A stretch of DNA of 13,946 nucleotides from an uncultured Bacilli bacterium (GTDB lineage: Bacteria; Bacillota_I; Bacilli_A; RF39; UBA660): NCBI GenBank assembly GCA_934101225.1, contig CAKOQK010000029.1, positions 1 to 13,946 on the forward strand. Reading direction: 5' to 3'. A model generated the notes under the pieces. The model worked only from the letters and a program-made list of their open reading frames with translations. It was not told the origin of the DNA and did no database searches. The position numbers were made by a program, and so were the translations under genes. Positions 1-5,503 of this stretch are shown piece after piece (positions within the stretch are counted from its first letter, which is position 1; each line of letters opens with the position of its first letter).

Positions 1-93
1 AACGATTTAGAATATATATATGAAGATGATAAATCATTTGGTCTTTTAATGAGCGAATATAATATAAAATATAAAGATAATTTATTTGCATAA
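1..93 (+). CDS. C-terminal 30 residues of an unidentified protein (5'-truncated)
   Basis: An open frame runs from the first base of the window to a TAA at 91-93 and encodes 30 residues that start NDLEYIYEDD and end DNLFA. The residues are acidic and aromatic, with the AT-rich codon use of the rest of the window, so this reads as the end of a real gene. No motif is visible and no function can be assigned. A weak hairpin with a T-run (111-138) and an AT-rich inverted repeat (135-165) follow it and face the end of the minus-strand tRNA operon. Confidence 0.55.
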   Translation, partial: NDLEYIYEDDKSFGLLMSEYNIKYKDNLFA

Positions 94-134
94 ATAAAGT
101 AATGATTGTTAAAGGATGACCTTTGTAGGTTGTT

Positions 135-165
135 TTTTATTATACTTAAAATAAGTATAATAAAA
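135..165. repeat. Perfect 13-bp AT-only inverted repeat between convergent transcription units
   Basis: TTTTATTATACTT (135-147) and AAGTATAATAAAA (153-165) are perfect reverse complements around a 5-nt AAAAT loop. The element sits between the plus-strand gene ending at 93 and the minus-strand tRNA operon. Its last two bases are the first two bases of the tRNA operon terminator hairpin, and its right arm supplies that terminator's U-tract. It may help end transcription in both directions, although it has almost no GC. Confidence 0.55.
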
Positions 166-186
166 CCTTCTCAAATAGAGAAGGTT
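153..186 (-). terminator. Intrinsic terminator of the minus-strand tRNA operon
   Basis: Read on the minus strand, AACCTTCTC (186-178), a 5-nt loop and GAGAAGGTT (172-164) form a perfect 9-bp stem. It is followed by the U-rich run TTATTATACTT. It lies 12 bases downstream of the 3' end of tRNA-Lys, the last gene of the operon. Confidence 0.82.
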
Positions 187-197
187 AATATTTCAAA

Positions 198-273
198 TGG
201 TGTCCTGTTGGAGATTCGAACTCCAGACCCTTTGATTAAAAGTCAAATGCTCTACCTACTGAGCTAACAGGAC
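198..273 (-). tRNA. tRNA-Lys (anticodon TTT)
   Basis: A full 76-nt cloverleaf reads on the minus strand. The acceptor GTCCTGT pairs with ACAGGAC, the D arm is GCTC..GAGC, the anticodon loop is CTTTTAA, and the T arm carries GTTCGAATC. Discriminator A is followed by an encoded CCA at 200-198. It is the last gene of the six-tRNA minus-strand operon. Confidence 0.97.
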
Positions 274-282
274 ATTTCAAAT

Positions 283-358
283 TGGCTGCCTCGGGGGGAC
301 TCGAACCACCGAAATGTCAGAGTCAAAGTCTGATGCCTTACCACTTGGCTACGAGGCA
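283..358 (-). tRNA. tRNA-Gln (anticodon TTG)
   Basis: A 76-nt cloverleaf on the minus strand: acceptor TGCCTCG pairs with CGAGGCA, the anticodon loop is CTTTGAC, and the T loop is GTTCGAGTC. Discriminator G is followed by an encoded CCA. The U1-A72 closing pair is typical of bacterial tRNA-Gln. It is nine bases from tRNA-Lys. Confidence 0.96.
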
Positions 359-370
359 ATTATTTAAAAG

Positions 371-454
371 TGGTGGGAGGACATAGATTTGAACTATGGA
401 ACCCGAAGGAACAGATTTACAGTCTGCCGCGTTTGACCACTTCGCTATCCTCCC
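371..454 (-). tRNA. tRNA-Tyr (anticodon GTA)
   Basis: An 84-nt class II tRNA on the minus strand. Acceptor GGGAGGA pairs with TCCTCCC, the anticodon loop is CTGTAAA, and a long variable arm of the form TTCC..GG follows. Discriminator A and an encoded CCA end the gene. The A-CCA end is the partner expected by the UGGU bulge of the tyrS T-box at 11817-11820. Confidence 0.96.
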
Positions 455-467
455 ATTATTATATAAA

Positions 468-543
468 TGGTGCCGACAGAGGGAATCGAACCCCCAACCT
501 ACTGATTACAAGTCAGTTGCGCTACCAATTACGCTATGTCGGC
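468..543 (-). tRNA. tRNA-Thr (anticodon TGT)
   Basis: A 76-nt cloverleaf on the minus strand: acceptor GCCGACA pairs with TGTCGGC, the anticodon loop is CTTGTAA, and the T loop is GTTCGATTC. It ends A-CCA, with CCA encoded. It lies between tRNA-Val and tRNA-Tyr. Confidence 0.97.
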
Positions 544-551
544 AATTTAAA

Positions 552-628
552 TGGTGGGCGATGTAGGACTCGAACCTACGACCCCCTGCTTGTAAGGCAG
601 GTGCTCTAACCAACTGAGCTAATCGCCC
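552..628 (-). tRNA. tRNA-Val (anticodon TAC)
   Basis: A 77-nt cloverleaf on the minus strand: acceptor GGGCGAT pairs with ATCGCCC, the D arm is GCTC..GAGC, the anticodon loop is CTTACAA, and the T loop is GTTCGAGTC. It ends A-CCA, with CCA encoded. It is the second gene of the operon. Confidence 0.97.
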
Positions 629-644
629 ATATGACAATTTTTAA

Positions 645-733
645 TGGTGCCCGAGGCCGGACTTGAACCGGCACGAGTTATTATGCTCGCAGGATTTTAA
701 GTCCTGTGCGTCTACCTATTCCGCCACTCGGGC
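645..733 (-). tRNA. tRNA-Leu (anticodon TAA)
   Basis: An 89-nt class II tRNA on the minus strand. Acceptor GCCCGAG pairs with CTCGGGC, the anticodon stem CAGGA/TCCTG encloses the loop CTTAAAA, and a long variable arm is present. It ends A-CCA, with CCA encoded. It is the first gene of the minus-strand operon, about 28 bases from the predicted transcription start. Confidence 0.96.
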
Positions 734-767
734 GGGCACATTTGTCTTAAAAACTTAAGACTACTTG

Positions 768-796
768 AATATACCAAATAATTTTAATTAGTGCAA
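768..796 (-). promoter_or_regulatory. Sigma-A-type promoter of the minus-strand tRNA operon
   Basis: On the minus strand, TTGCAC (796-791), a 17-base spacer and TATATT (773-768) give good -35 and -10 boxes at the ideal distance. Transcription would start near 761 and reach tRNA-Leu at 733. Confidence 0.75.
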
Positions 797-918
797 TACT
801 TTTTATCAAAAAAACATAAAATTTTATTTTTTTTAGTAAATTTAAAACATTTTTTAGAAAAATAATCATATAAATAGTAAGAAACATGCAAAAATAGTAA
901 AAAAATTGTTTCTAATTG

Positions 919-948
919 TTGACTTAATTTTTTTTAGTGTGATATAAT
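919..948 (+). promoter_or_regulatory. Sigma-A-type promoter of the plus-strand tRNA operon
   Basis: TTGACT (919-924), an 18-base spacer and a consensus TATAAT (943-948) lie 26 bases before tRNA-Ser. A short hairpin, TTCCTT/AAGGAA with a GAGAG loop (956-972), occupies almost the whole predicted 5' leader. The gap between the divergent tRNA operons (734-974) shows only these two promoters and that hairpin. Confidence 0.82.
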
Positions 949-974
949 CAATTTGTTCCTTGAGAGAAGGAAAC

Positions 975-1065
975 GGAGAAATACCCAAGTCTGGTTGAAG
1001 GGACTGGTCTTGAAAACCAGGAGGTCGGAAACGGCGCAGGGGTTCGAATCCCTTTTTCTCCGCCA
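975..1065 (+). tRNA. tRNA-Ser (anticodon TGA)
   Basis: A 91-nt class II tRNA: acceptor GGAGAAA pairs with TTTCTCC, and the anticodon stem CTGGT/ACCAG encloses the loop CTTGAAA. A long variable arm with GGTCGG..CGGCGC character follows. It ends G-CCA, with CCA encoded. It is the first gene of the plus-strand operon. Confidence 0.96.
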
Positions 1066-1074
1066 TAATGTTAT

Positions 1075-1151
1075 CGCGGGATAGAGCAGCTCGGTAGCTC
1101 GCCAGGCTCATAACCTGGAGGTCGTTGGTTCAAATCCGGCTCCCGCAACCA
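1075..1151 (+). tRNA. Initiator tRNA-fMet (anticodon CAT)
   Basis: A 77-nt cloverleaf with anticodon CAT. The initiator hallmarks are visible: acceptor CGCGGGA against TCCCGCA leaves an unpaired C1xA72, and the D stem holds A11-U24. The anticodon stem is CCAGG/CCTGG. The 29-41 pair is therefore A-U rather than the usual G-C, and only two of the three conserved G-C pairs next to the loop are kept. It ends A-CCA, with CCA encoded. Confidence 0.95.
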
Positions 1152-1152
1152 T

Positions 1153-1229
1153 GGTTCGTTAGTCTAGAGGCCTATGACGTCTGCCTGTCACGCAGAAGAT
1201 CACGGGTTCAAATCCCGTACGAACCGCCA
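1153..1229 (+). tRNA. tRNA-Asp (anticodon GTC)
   Basis: A 77-nt cloverleaf starting one base after tRNA-fMet: acceptor GGTTCGT pairs with ACGAACC, the anticodon stem TCTGC/GCAGA encloses CTGTCAC, and the T loop is GTTCAAATC. It ends G-CCA, with CCA encoded. Confidence 0.97.
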
Positions 1230-1233
1230 TGAT

Positions 1234-1309
<76 letters not shown>

Positions 1310-1322
1310 TAAATTATTAATT

Positions 1323-1342
1323 AAAAGCCGAAAGGCTTTTTT
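1323..1342 (+). terminator. Terminator-like hairpin between tRNA-Phe and tRNA-Pro
   Basis: AAAAGCC (1323-1329), a GAAA tetraloop and GGCTTTT (1334-1340) form a 7-bp stem that ends in a run of six T. It looks like a standard intrinsic terminator, but tRNA-Pro begins only two bases after the T-run and no good promoter lies between. It may act as a partial terminator or as a processing site. Confidence 0.72.
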
Positions 1343-1344
1343 AT

Positions 1345-1421
1345 CGAGAAGTAGCTCAGTTTGGTAGAGCACTACGCTTGGGACGTAGGGGTCGCAGGTT
1401 CGAATCCTGTCTTCTCGACCA
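1345..1421 (+). tRNA. tRNA-Pro (anticodon TGG)
   Basis: A 77-nt cloverleaf: acceptor CGAGAAG pairs with CTTCTCG, the anticodon stem CTACG/CGTAG encloses CTTGGGA, and the T loop is GTTCGAATC. It ends A-CCA, with CCA encoded. It is separated from the other plus-strand tRNAs by a terminator-like hairpin. Confidence 0.97.
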
Positions 1422-1432
1422 TTTAGATTTTT

Positions 1433-1455
1433 AAGCCTTGAAATTCAAGGCTTTT
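1433..1455 (+). terminator. Intrinsic terminator after tRNA-Pro
   Basis: AAGCCTTG (1433-1440) and CAAGGCTT (1446-1453) form a perfect 8-bp stem around a 5-nt loop, ending in a run of four T. It is 11 bases downstream of tRNA-Pro and closes the plus-strand tRNA region. Confidence 0.82.
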
Positions 1456-1471
1456 ATAATAAAATAATTTA

Positions 1472-1501
1472 TTACTTGCTTTTGATAATTTAGATTATAA
1501 T
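1472..1501 (+). promoter_or_regulatory. Possible promoter of the hypothetical membrane protein gene
   Basis: A consensus TATAAT (1496-1501) lies 17 bases before the start codon of the next gene. A weak TTACTT (1472-1477) sits 18 bases upstream of it. The -10 box is convincing; the -35 box is not. Confidence 0.45.
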
Positions 1502-1518
1502 TATAGTAAAGAGAGAAA

Positions 1519-2106
1519 ATGAAAAACAAGGAAAAGAAAAAAATAACATTAGATGAATATATTGCTATTAGTAAAAGTGACATAATTGTTTATGCAAGTG
1601 TAACTTTAATTTTACTTGCTATCTTTTTGTATGTTGGAATTAAATATAATATTTACTATTATTTATTTTTTGTTGGATTAATTATAATTGGAAGAACTTA
1701 TGAGAGAATCGAAACATTTGTAACTTTAAATCAAATAAAAAAATACTTAACTGACAACAATCTTTTAGATAAAATAGGTAATATTGATTATTGGAATGAA
1801 AAATATTATTTTTTAACTGATAATTATATGATAATTAAACAAAATAATAAAATTTATTCTTTTAAATACTCTGAAATAGAAAAAATATATAAAGAAAATA
1901 ATTTGACGTTAAATAAACATAGCAAATTAAATGATTACTTACATATTGTAGTTAGTAGTAATAATTTTATAATATTAATTTATTCAACTTTTTTAGTTGG
2001 TGAAGATTTTAAAGATATCAGTGATTATTTAATTAAAAAGAATCCGAATATTGTAATAGGCAAAACTATTAAAACTAAAAAAATAAATATTTTTAGAACA
2101 AAATAA
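1519..2106 (+). CDS. Hypothetical membrane protein, two TM helices and a possible PH-like cytosolic domain
   Basis: I do not recognise this 195-residue protein. A lysine-rich N-terminus (MKNKEKKK) precedes two closely spaced hydrophobic helices at about 22-41 and 46-60, which fits a hairpin anchor with both ends in the cytosol. Residues 75-195 are soluble and rich in Asn, Lys and Tyr. The stretch around 97-122 alternates short strands with turns (YYFLTDNYMI, then NKIYSFKYSEIEKIY). This resembles bacterial PH-like or YcxB-type domains, but that is only an impression. The start has a weak AGAGAG site four bases before the ATG. It stands alone between the tRNA operon terminator and the peptidase gene. 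Confidence 0.75.
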   Translation: MKNKEKKKITLDEYIAISKSDIIVYASVTLILLAIFLYVGIKYNIYYYLFFVGLIIIGRTYERIETFVTLNQIKKYLTDNNLLDKIGNIDYWNEKYYFLTDNYMIIKQNNKIYSFKYSEIEKIYKENNLTLNKHSKLNDYLHIVVSSNNFIILIYSTFLVGEDFKDISDYLIKKNPNIVIGKTIKTKKINIFRTK

Positions 2107-2150
2107 TTCTTAATTTATTCCTATTTTATTTTTTTTAAAATAAACAAATA

Positions 2151-2198
2151 TTGTGTTTTTATAATATACAAAATTTATAATAATTCATTAAATATTAT
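2151..2198 (+). promoter_or_regulatory. Weak candidate promoter region for the M23 peptidase gene
   Basis: TTGTGT (2151-2156) and TATAAT (2176-2181) are separated by a long 19-base spacer. A second -10-like TATTAT lies at 2193-2198. Either could drive the peptidase gene at 2242. The choice is uncertain because the whole interval is AT-rich. Confidence 0.3.
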
Positions 2199-2241
2199 AG
2201 ATGTAGCTTCTTAGTTTAATTTATTAAGAAAGAGGTATATT

Positions 2242-2934
2242 ATGATTAAGTTAAAATATCCCTTAAAATTTGTAGGGATAACTCAAGACTATAGTTCCTA
2301 TCATCGTGCTAACGATTTAGGATGGAATAATAAATATGGTGGTAGAACTGCTGACATCTATGCTTGTGGTGATGGAATTGTTATAGAAGTAGTGGATGGT
2401 AAAAATAATACCATGAATTATGGTGATAGTGGCAATTACGTAACAATTAAATATATAGATGGTTATAAAACAAGAACTTGCCATATGCTTAAAAATAGTA
2501 TTAAAGTAAAAGTAGGAGATAAAGTATCAAAAAGTAGTGTAATAGGTAAAATGGGAAATAGTGGTTACTGTGGTAAAAATAGAGCCTATCATTTGCATTT
2601 TATAGTTTGGAAAAATGGTGTTAGAGTAAATCCTAGAGAACATGTTTATGTTTATAATGATAATGTTGTGGCAAAAACTAATGAATATAAATTACTTTAT
2701 TATAGTGAAGAAGAACCAGTAAGAAAAAATTATATAATAATAACAGCTAAAAGTGGAGTATGGTGCCGAAAAGGCATTGGTTTTAAACATCCTAAATATA
2801 AAGCCATACCTTATGGAACTAAATGTGAGTTACTTGTTAAAAATGCCGGTTATGCAAATGGCTATAAATGGGATAAAATTATTTATAATAACGAAATAGT
2901 TTATTTACCTAATAATTGGAATAAATATTTATAA
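2242..2934 (+). CDS. M23 (LytM-type) peptidase with C-terminal SH3-like domain
   Basis: The protein has 230 residues. The zinc-binding and catalytic pattern of M23 endopeptidases is visible: HRAND gives H21 and D25, CHML gives H81, and YHLHF gives H117 and H119. Residues about 5-135 form the peptidase, which in this family cuts peptidoglycan cross-bridges. Residues about 160-230 (SGVWCRKG, then YKAIPYGTKCELL and YKWDKIIYNNEIVYLP) look like an SH3b-type wall-binding domain. There is no signal peptide or TM helix, so the protein is either released by lysis, as phage endolysins are, or exported by an unseen route. An AGAGG site lies 7 bases before the ATG. A hairpin terminator overlaps the stop. 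Confidence 0.88.
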   Translation: MIKLKYPLKFVGITQDYSSYHRANDLGWNNKYGGRTADIYACGDGIVIEVVDGKNNTMNYGDSGNYVTIKYIDGYKTRTCHMLKNSIKVKVGDKVSKSSVIGKMGNSGYCGKNRAYHLHFIVWKNGVRVNPREHVYVYNDNVVAKTNEYKLLYYSEEEPVRKNYIIITAKSGVWCRKGIGFKHPKYKAIPYGTKCELLVKNAGYANGYKWDKIIYNNEIVYLPNNWNKYL

Positions 2935-2955
2935 GGATTAATTTCCTTATTTTTT
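2931..2955 (+). terminator. Intrinsic terminator overlapping the M23 stop codon
   Basis: ATAAGGA (2931-2937) and TCCTTAT (2944-2950) pair perfectly around a 6-nt loop, followed by TTTTT. The left arm contains the TAA stop of the peptidase gene. Confidence 0.7.
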
Positions 2956-2963
2956 AATTTCAA

Positions 2964-2992
2964 TTGATTTTTATCCCAAAATTTTATTTAAT
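2964..2992 (+). promoter_or_regulatory. Promoter of the GT4 / zinc-ribbon / DHH operon
   Basis: TTGATT (2964-2969), a 17-base spacer and TTTAAT (2987-2992) precede the glycosyltransferase start at 3011. An AGAGG ribosome site lies at 2999-3003. Confidence 0.55.
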
Positions 2993-3010
2993 AATTATAG
3001 AGGCATAAAT

Positions 3011-4183
3011 ATGAATAATAAAAGATTAAAAATAGGATTATTTCTAGATTCATTTTTTCCATCAATTGATGGAGTTGTAAATGTAGTTGATAATTTAGCC
3101 AAAGAATTATCTATATATAATGATGTAGTCGTCGTTGTTCCCTATACAGAGAGTGTAAGTGAAGATAAAGATAGACCATATAAAGTAATAAGAATTAAGA
3201 GTTTACCAATTCCATTTTCTGAATATCGTATATCTCTTATGCAAACTAGAATGAGCGAATCTTATAAAATGTTAATCGAAGAAAAATTTGATGTAATCCA
3301 TATTCATTCACCATTCCAAATAGGCGTTTTAGGTAAAAAAATAGCTAAAGACTTAAATATTCCATGTATTGCAACTATGCATACAAGATTTGATTTTGAA
3401 ATAAGAAAAAGAATCAATAATAAATATGTTATAAACAATATTATTTCTAGATTAATCAAAGTATATAATGCTTGTGATAAATGTATAGCTGTAAATAATG
3501 CTATGAAAAAAGTATTTAAAGATTATGGCTACTTATATGAACCAGTTGTAATTTATAATGGAACTGATTTAAAAACATGTAAAGATAAAGAAATAATAAA
3601 TGAAATTAATACAAAGTATTCTTTAGAAAATGTTTATCCAGTATTCTTATTTGTAGGTAGAATCATCGATATAAAAAATATATATTTTATTTTAGATTCC
3701 CTAAAACTTCTTAAAGAAGAAGGATATAAATTTAAAATGATATATGTTGGCGATGGAACCGATTTAAACGAATTAAAAAGAAGAATTATTGAATATGATA
3801 TGCAAGATTATTGCATAACAACAGGAATTATAACTGATCGAAATATTATTTCTGGTTTTTACAAAAGAGCTGATTTATTCTTGTTTCCATCTTTATGTGA
3901 TGCATCAAGCTTAGTCCAAATTGAAGCTGCTGTTAATGAAACCCCAGGGTTATTTATAGAAGGAAGTGTAACTAGTGACACAGTAATTAATAACGGTAGT
4001 GGTTTTACTTCTTATTACAGTGTTTATGACTATAAAGAAAGAATTAAAGAAATCATAAGTGATAAAGTTAAACTTAAAATAATTGGAAAAAATGCGAAGG
4101 AAATGTTAGGAAAAAGCTGGAAAGATATAGCAAAAGAAACATATAAATTATATTTAAAAGAATTAGAAAAGAAGGTATTATAA
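3011..4183 (+). CDS. Family 4 glycosyltransferase (GT-B fold), probably membrane-glycolipid type
   Basis: The protein has 390 residues, the usual size for a GT4 enzyme. The N-terminal Rossmann half starts LKIGLFLDSFFPSIDGVV, the acceptor-side loop typical of diacylglycerol and other lipid glycosyltransferases. HIHSPF (97-102) and TMHTRFD (122-128) follow. The C-terminal half has the donor motif GRIIDIKN (216-223, R217 and K222) and FPSLCDASSLVQIEAA. The usual E-x7-E is here D297-x7-E305. There is no signal peptide or TM helix. The enzyme would act at the inner membrane face and transfer a sugar from a nucleotide donor. A diacylglycerol glucosyltransferase is plausible, but the acceptor cannot be read from the sequence. 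It is first in an operon, with 2 bases to the next gene. Confidence 0.88.
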   Translation: MNNKRLKIGLFLDSFFPSIDGVVNVVDNLAKELSIYNDVVVVVPYTESVSEDKDRPYKVIRIKSLPIPFSEYRISLMQTRMSESYKMLIEEKFDVIHIHSPFQIGVLGKKIAKDLNIPCIATMHTRFDFEIRKRINNKYVINNIISRLIKVYNACDKCIAVNNAMKKVFKDYGYLYEPVVIYNGTDLKTCKDKEIINEINTKYSLENVYPVFLFVGRIIDIKNIYFILDSLKLLKEEGYKFKMIYVGDGTDLNELKRRIIEYDMQDYCITTGIITDRNIISGFYKRADLFLFPSLCDASSLVQIEAAVNETPGLFIEGSVTSDTVINNGSGFTSYYSVYDYKERIKEIISDKVKLKIIGKNAKEMLGKSWKDIAKETYKLYLKELEKKVL

Positions 4184-4185
4184 TT

Positions 4186-4461
4186 ATGATTAAAGATAAT
4201 AGAACCATAAACGAAGAATGTACTGCTAGTTGGTATTTAGGAAGAATAGGAAAAGAAGTATCTATATTTATTTGTACTAATTGTTATGAACTTACACCTA
4301 TAGTAAATGATTTAACATATATGCCAAGTAAAAATGAATACAACTTATTTCCAACATGTCCACATTGTAATATAATTATGAAAGAAAATAGTAAAGTAGA
4401 AATAGATAAAGATTTTAGTTTTAAAAGTATGAGTTTAAATAGAAAAAGTATCCATAGGTGA
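4186..4461 (+). CDS. Small zinc-ribbon protein of unknown function
   Basis: The protein has 91 residues. Two CxxC pairs, C30-T-N-C33 and C58-P-H-C61, are spaced like a zinc ribbon. An extra cysteine lies at position 12. The C-terminal 30 residues are charged and end in a basic NRKSIHR. The rest does not match a family I can name; small zinc ribbons of this kind are common in phages and in Firmicutes genomes. The start is 2 bases after the glycosyltransferase stop, with GAAGG upstream. Its stop overlaps the ribosome site of the next gene, so the three genes are probably co-translated. Confidence 0.7.
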   Translation: MIKDNRTINEECTASWYLGRIGKEVSIFICTNCYELTPIVNDLTYMPSKNEYNLFPTCPHCNIIMKENSKVEIDKDFSFKSMSLNRKSIHR

Positions 4462-4468
4462 ATAAAAA

Positions 4469-5413
4469 ATGATAAGGAAACAAAATAATAATAAAATATT
4501 AATTATTTCTCATATGGCTGATTGTGATGGTATGGGAAGTGTAATTTTAGGCATTAAATATTATAGTGATATAGATTATATTTTATGTGAATCAAGTGAT
4601 TTAGAAGAACTTCTTAAAGAAGATTTTAGTAATTATGAACAAATATTTATTTGCGATTTACCATTTTCTAAAGACACTATAAAAGTTATTGATAATAATA
4701 GTTATTTAAAAGAACACTTAAAACATTTTGATCATCATGAATCAAGTGTTAGTGATAATAATCATTCTTTTGTAAATGAGGTAATTAGTATTGATGGTTT
4801 AAAAGTATCCGCAACCTATTTATTTTATCAATATTTAAATTCATTAAGTGATAAGTTAAATAAAAGATTTTATAAGGAATTTGTAGAAGGCATAAGAGCG
4901 TATGATATTTGGGATAAAAATGGGGACTTTGAATTAGGTAAGAAAATTACTAATGTTTTTTCACTTATGGAACCAATAAGTTTTATAGAATATATTTGCT
5001 CATTAGATGATACTATTGAATTTAAAATAACTAAAGAAATAAATAATTTAATTATATCTAATGAAAAAAAGATGAATAATTATTTTGAAAAAGCCTATGA
5101 AAAAATAGTTATAACTGATTATAAAGGTTATAAGATGGCTGTTACAATTAATGAACAATATAGATCTTCATTAGGAGATTACATTTGCAATAAAAATAAA
5201 GATATTGATTTTGTTTTAATTATTAATTTTGAAAGATTAACATGTTCATTAAGATGTGAAAAAGATAATGTAGATGTATCAGTAATTGCAAGAGAATTCC
5301 ATCCTAATGGTGGAGGACACATTAAATCATCTGGTTTTATACTAGATATTGAATCTATTTCCAAAGTTAAAAAATATATAGATTTATATTTAAATAATGT
5401 TTGTAAAAAGTAA
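4469..5413 (+). CDS. DHH/DHHA1-family phosphoesterase
   Basis: The protein has 314 residues, the length of NrnA-like DHH enzymes. Metal-binding motifs appear in order: SHMADCDGMGS (H15, D18, D20), ICDLP (D63) and FDHHES (D88, H89, H90). A later AYDIWD segment supplies further acidic residues. The C-terminal DHHA1 domain carries NGGGHIKSSGF, with GGGH at 281-284. Such enzymes hydrolyse short oligonucleotides, cyclic dinucleotides or related phosphodiesters with Mn2+. The H-x-x-D-x-D-G form of the first motif differs from the H-x-x-x-D-x-D form of classic NrnA, so the substrate is left open. The ribosome site AGGTGA (4456-4461) includes the preceding TGA stop. It is cytosolic and last in its operon. 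Confidence 0.88.
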   Translation: MIRKQNNNKILIISHMADCDGMGSVILGIKYYSDIDYILCESSDLEELLKEDFSNYEQIFICDLPFSKDTIKVIDNNSYLKEHLKHFDHHESSVSDNNHSFVNEVISIDGLKVSATYLFYQYLNSLSDKLNKRFYKEFVEGIRAYDIWDKNGDFELGKKITNVFSLMEPISFIEYICSLDDTIEFKITKEINNLIISNEKKMNNYFEKAYEKIVITDYKGYKMAVTINEQYRSSLGDYICNKNKDIDFVLIINFERLTCSLRCEKDNVDVSVIAREFHPNGGGHIKSSGFILDIESISKVKKYIDLYLNNVCKK

Positions 5414-5434
5414 TTCCTAAAGAATTATTTTTTT
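5411..5434 (+). terminator. AT-rich terminator overlapping the DHH gene stop
   Basis: TAATTC (5411-5416) and GAATTA (5422-5427) pair around a CTAAA loop and are followed by a run of seven T. The left arm contains the TAA stop. The stem is low in GC, but the long T-run supports termination. Confidence 0.58.
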
Positions 5435-5455
5435 AGTTTTTACAGCTAAAATTCC

Positions 5456-5484
5456 TTGATTTTAACCATAATTTATCATATAAT
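5456..5484 (+). promoter_or_regulatory. Promoter of the AbiE-type toxin-antitoxin operon
   Basis: TTGATT (5456-5461), a 17-base spacer and TATAAT (5479-5484) form a near-consensus promoter, 20 bases before the antitoxin ATG at 5504. The TTG at 5456 is also an in-frame possible start codon, but its role as the -35 box argues that translation begins at 5504. Confidence 0.78.
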
Positions 5485-5503
5485 AGTAAATAGAGGTGAA
5501 AAT

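Noticed and set aside
370..609. Open frame of 79 codons on the plus strand
   Set aside because: It runs across the antisense strand of tRNA-Tyr, tRNA-Thr and tRNA-Val and has no ribosome site. The cloverleaf structures explain the sequence.
866..1111. Open frame of 81 codons on the minus strand
   Set aside because: It is antisense to the plus-strand promoter, tRNA-Ser and part of tRNA-fMet, and is not protein-like.
2122..2142. Hairpin TATTTTA/TAAAATA after the hypothetical membrane protein
   Set aside because: It has only A/T pairs, a T-only loop and no T-run after it. It is likely chance in an AT-rich spacer.
5179..5364. Open frame of 61 codons on the minus strand inside the DHH gene
   Set aside because: It is fully antisense to a well-supported coding region and has no ribosome site or family pattern.
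5456..5503. N-terminal extension of the antitoxin from TTG 5456
   Set aside because: The TTG is the -35 box of a near-consensus promoter, so this segment would not be in the mRNA. ATG 5504 has a strong ribosome site.
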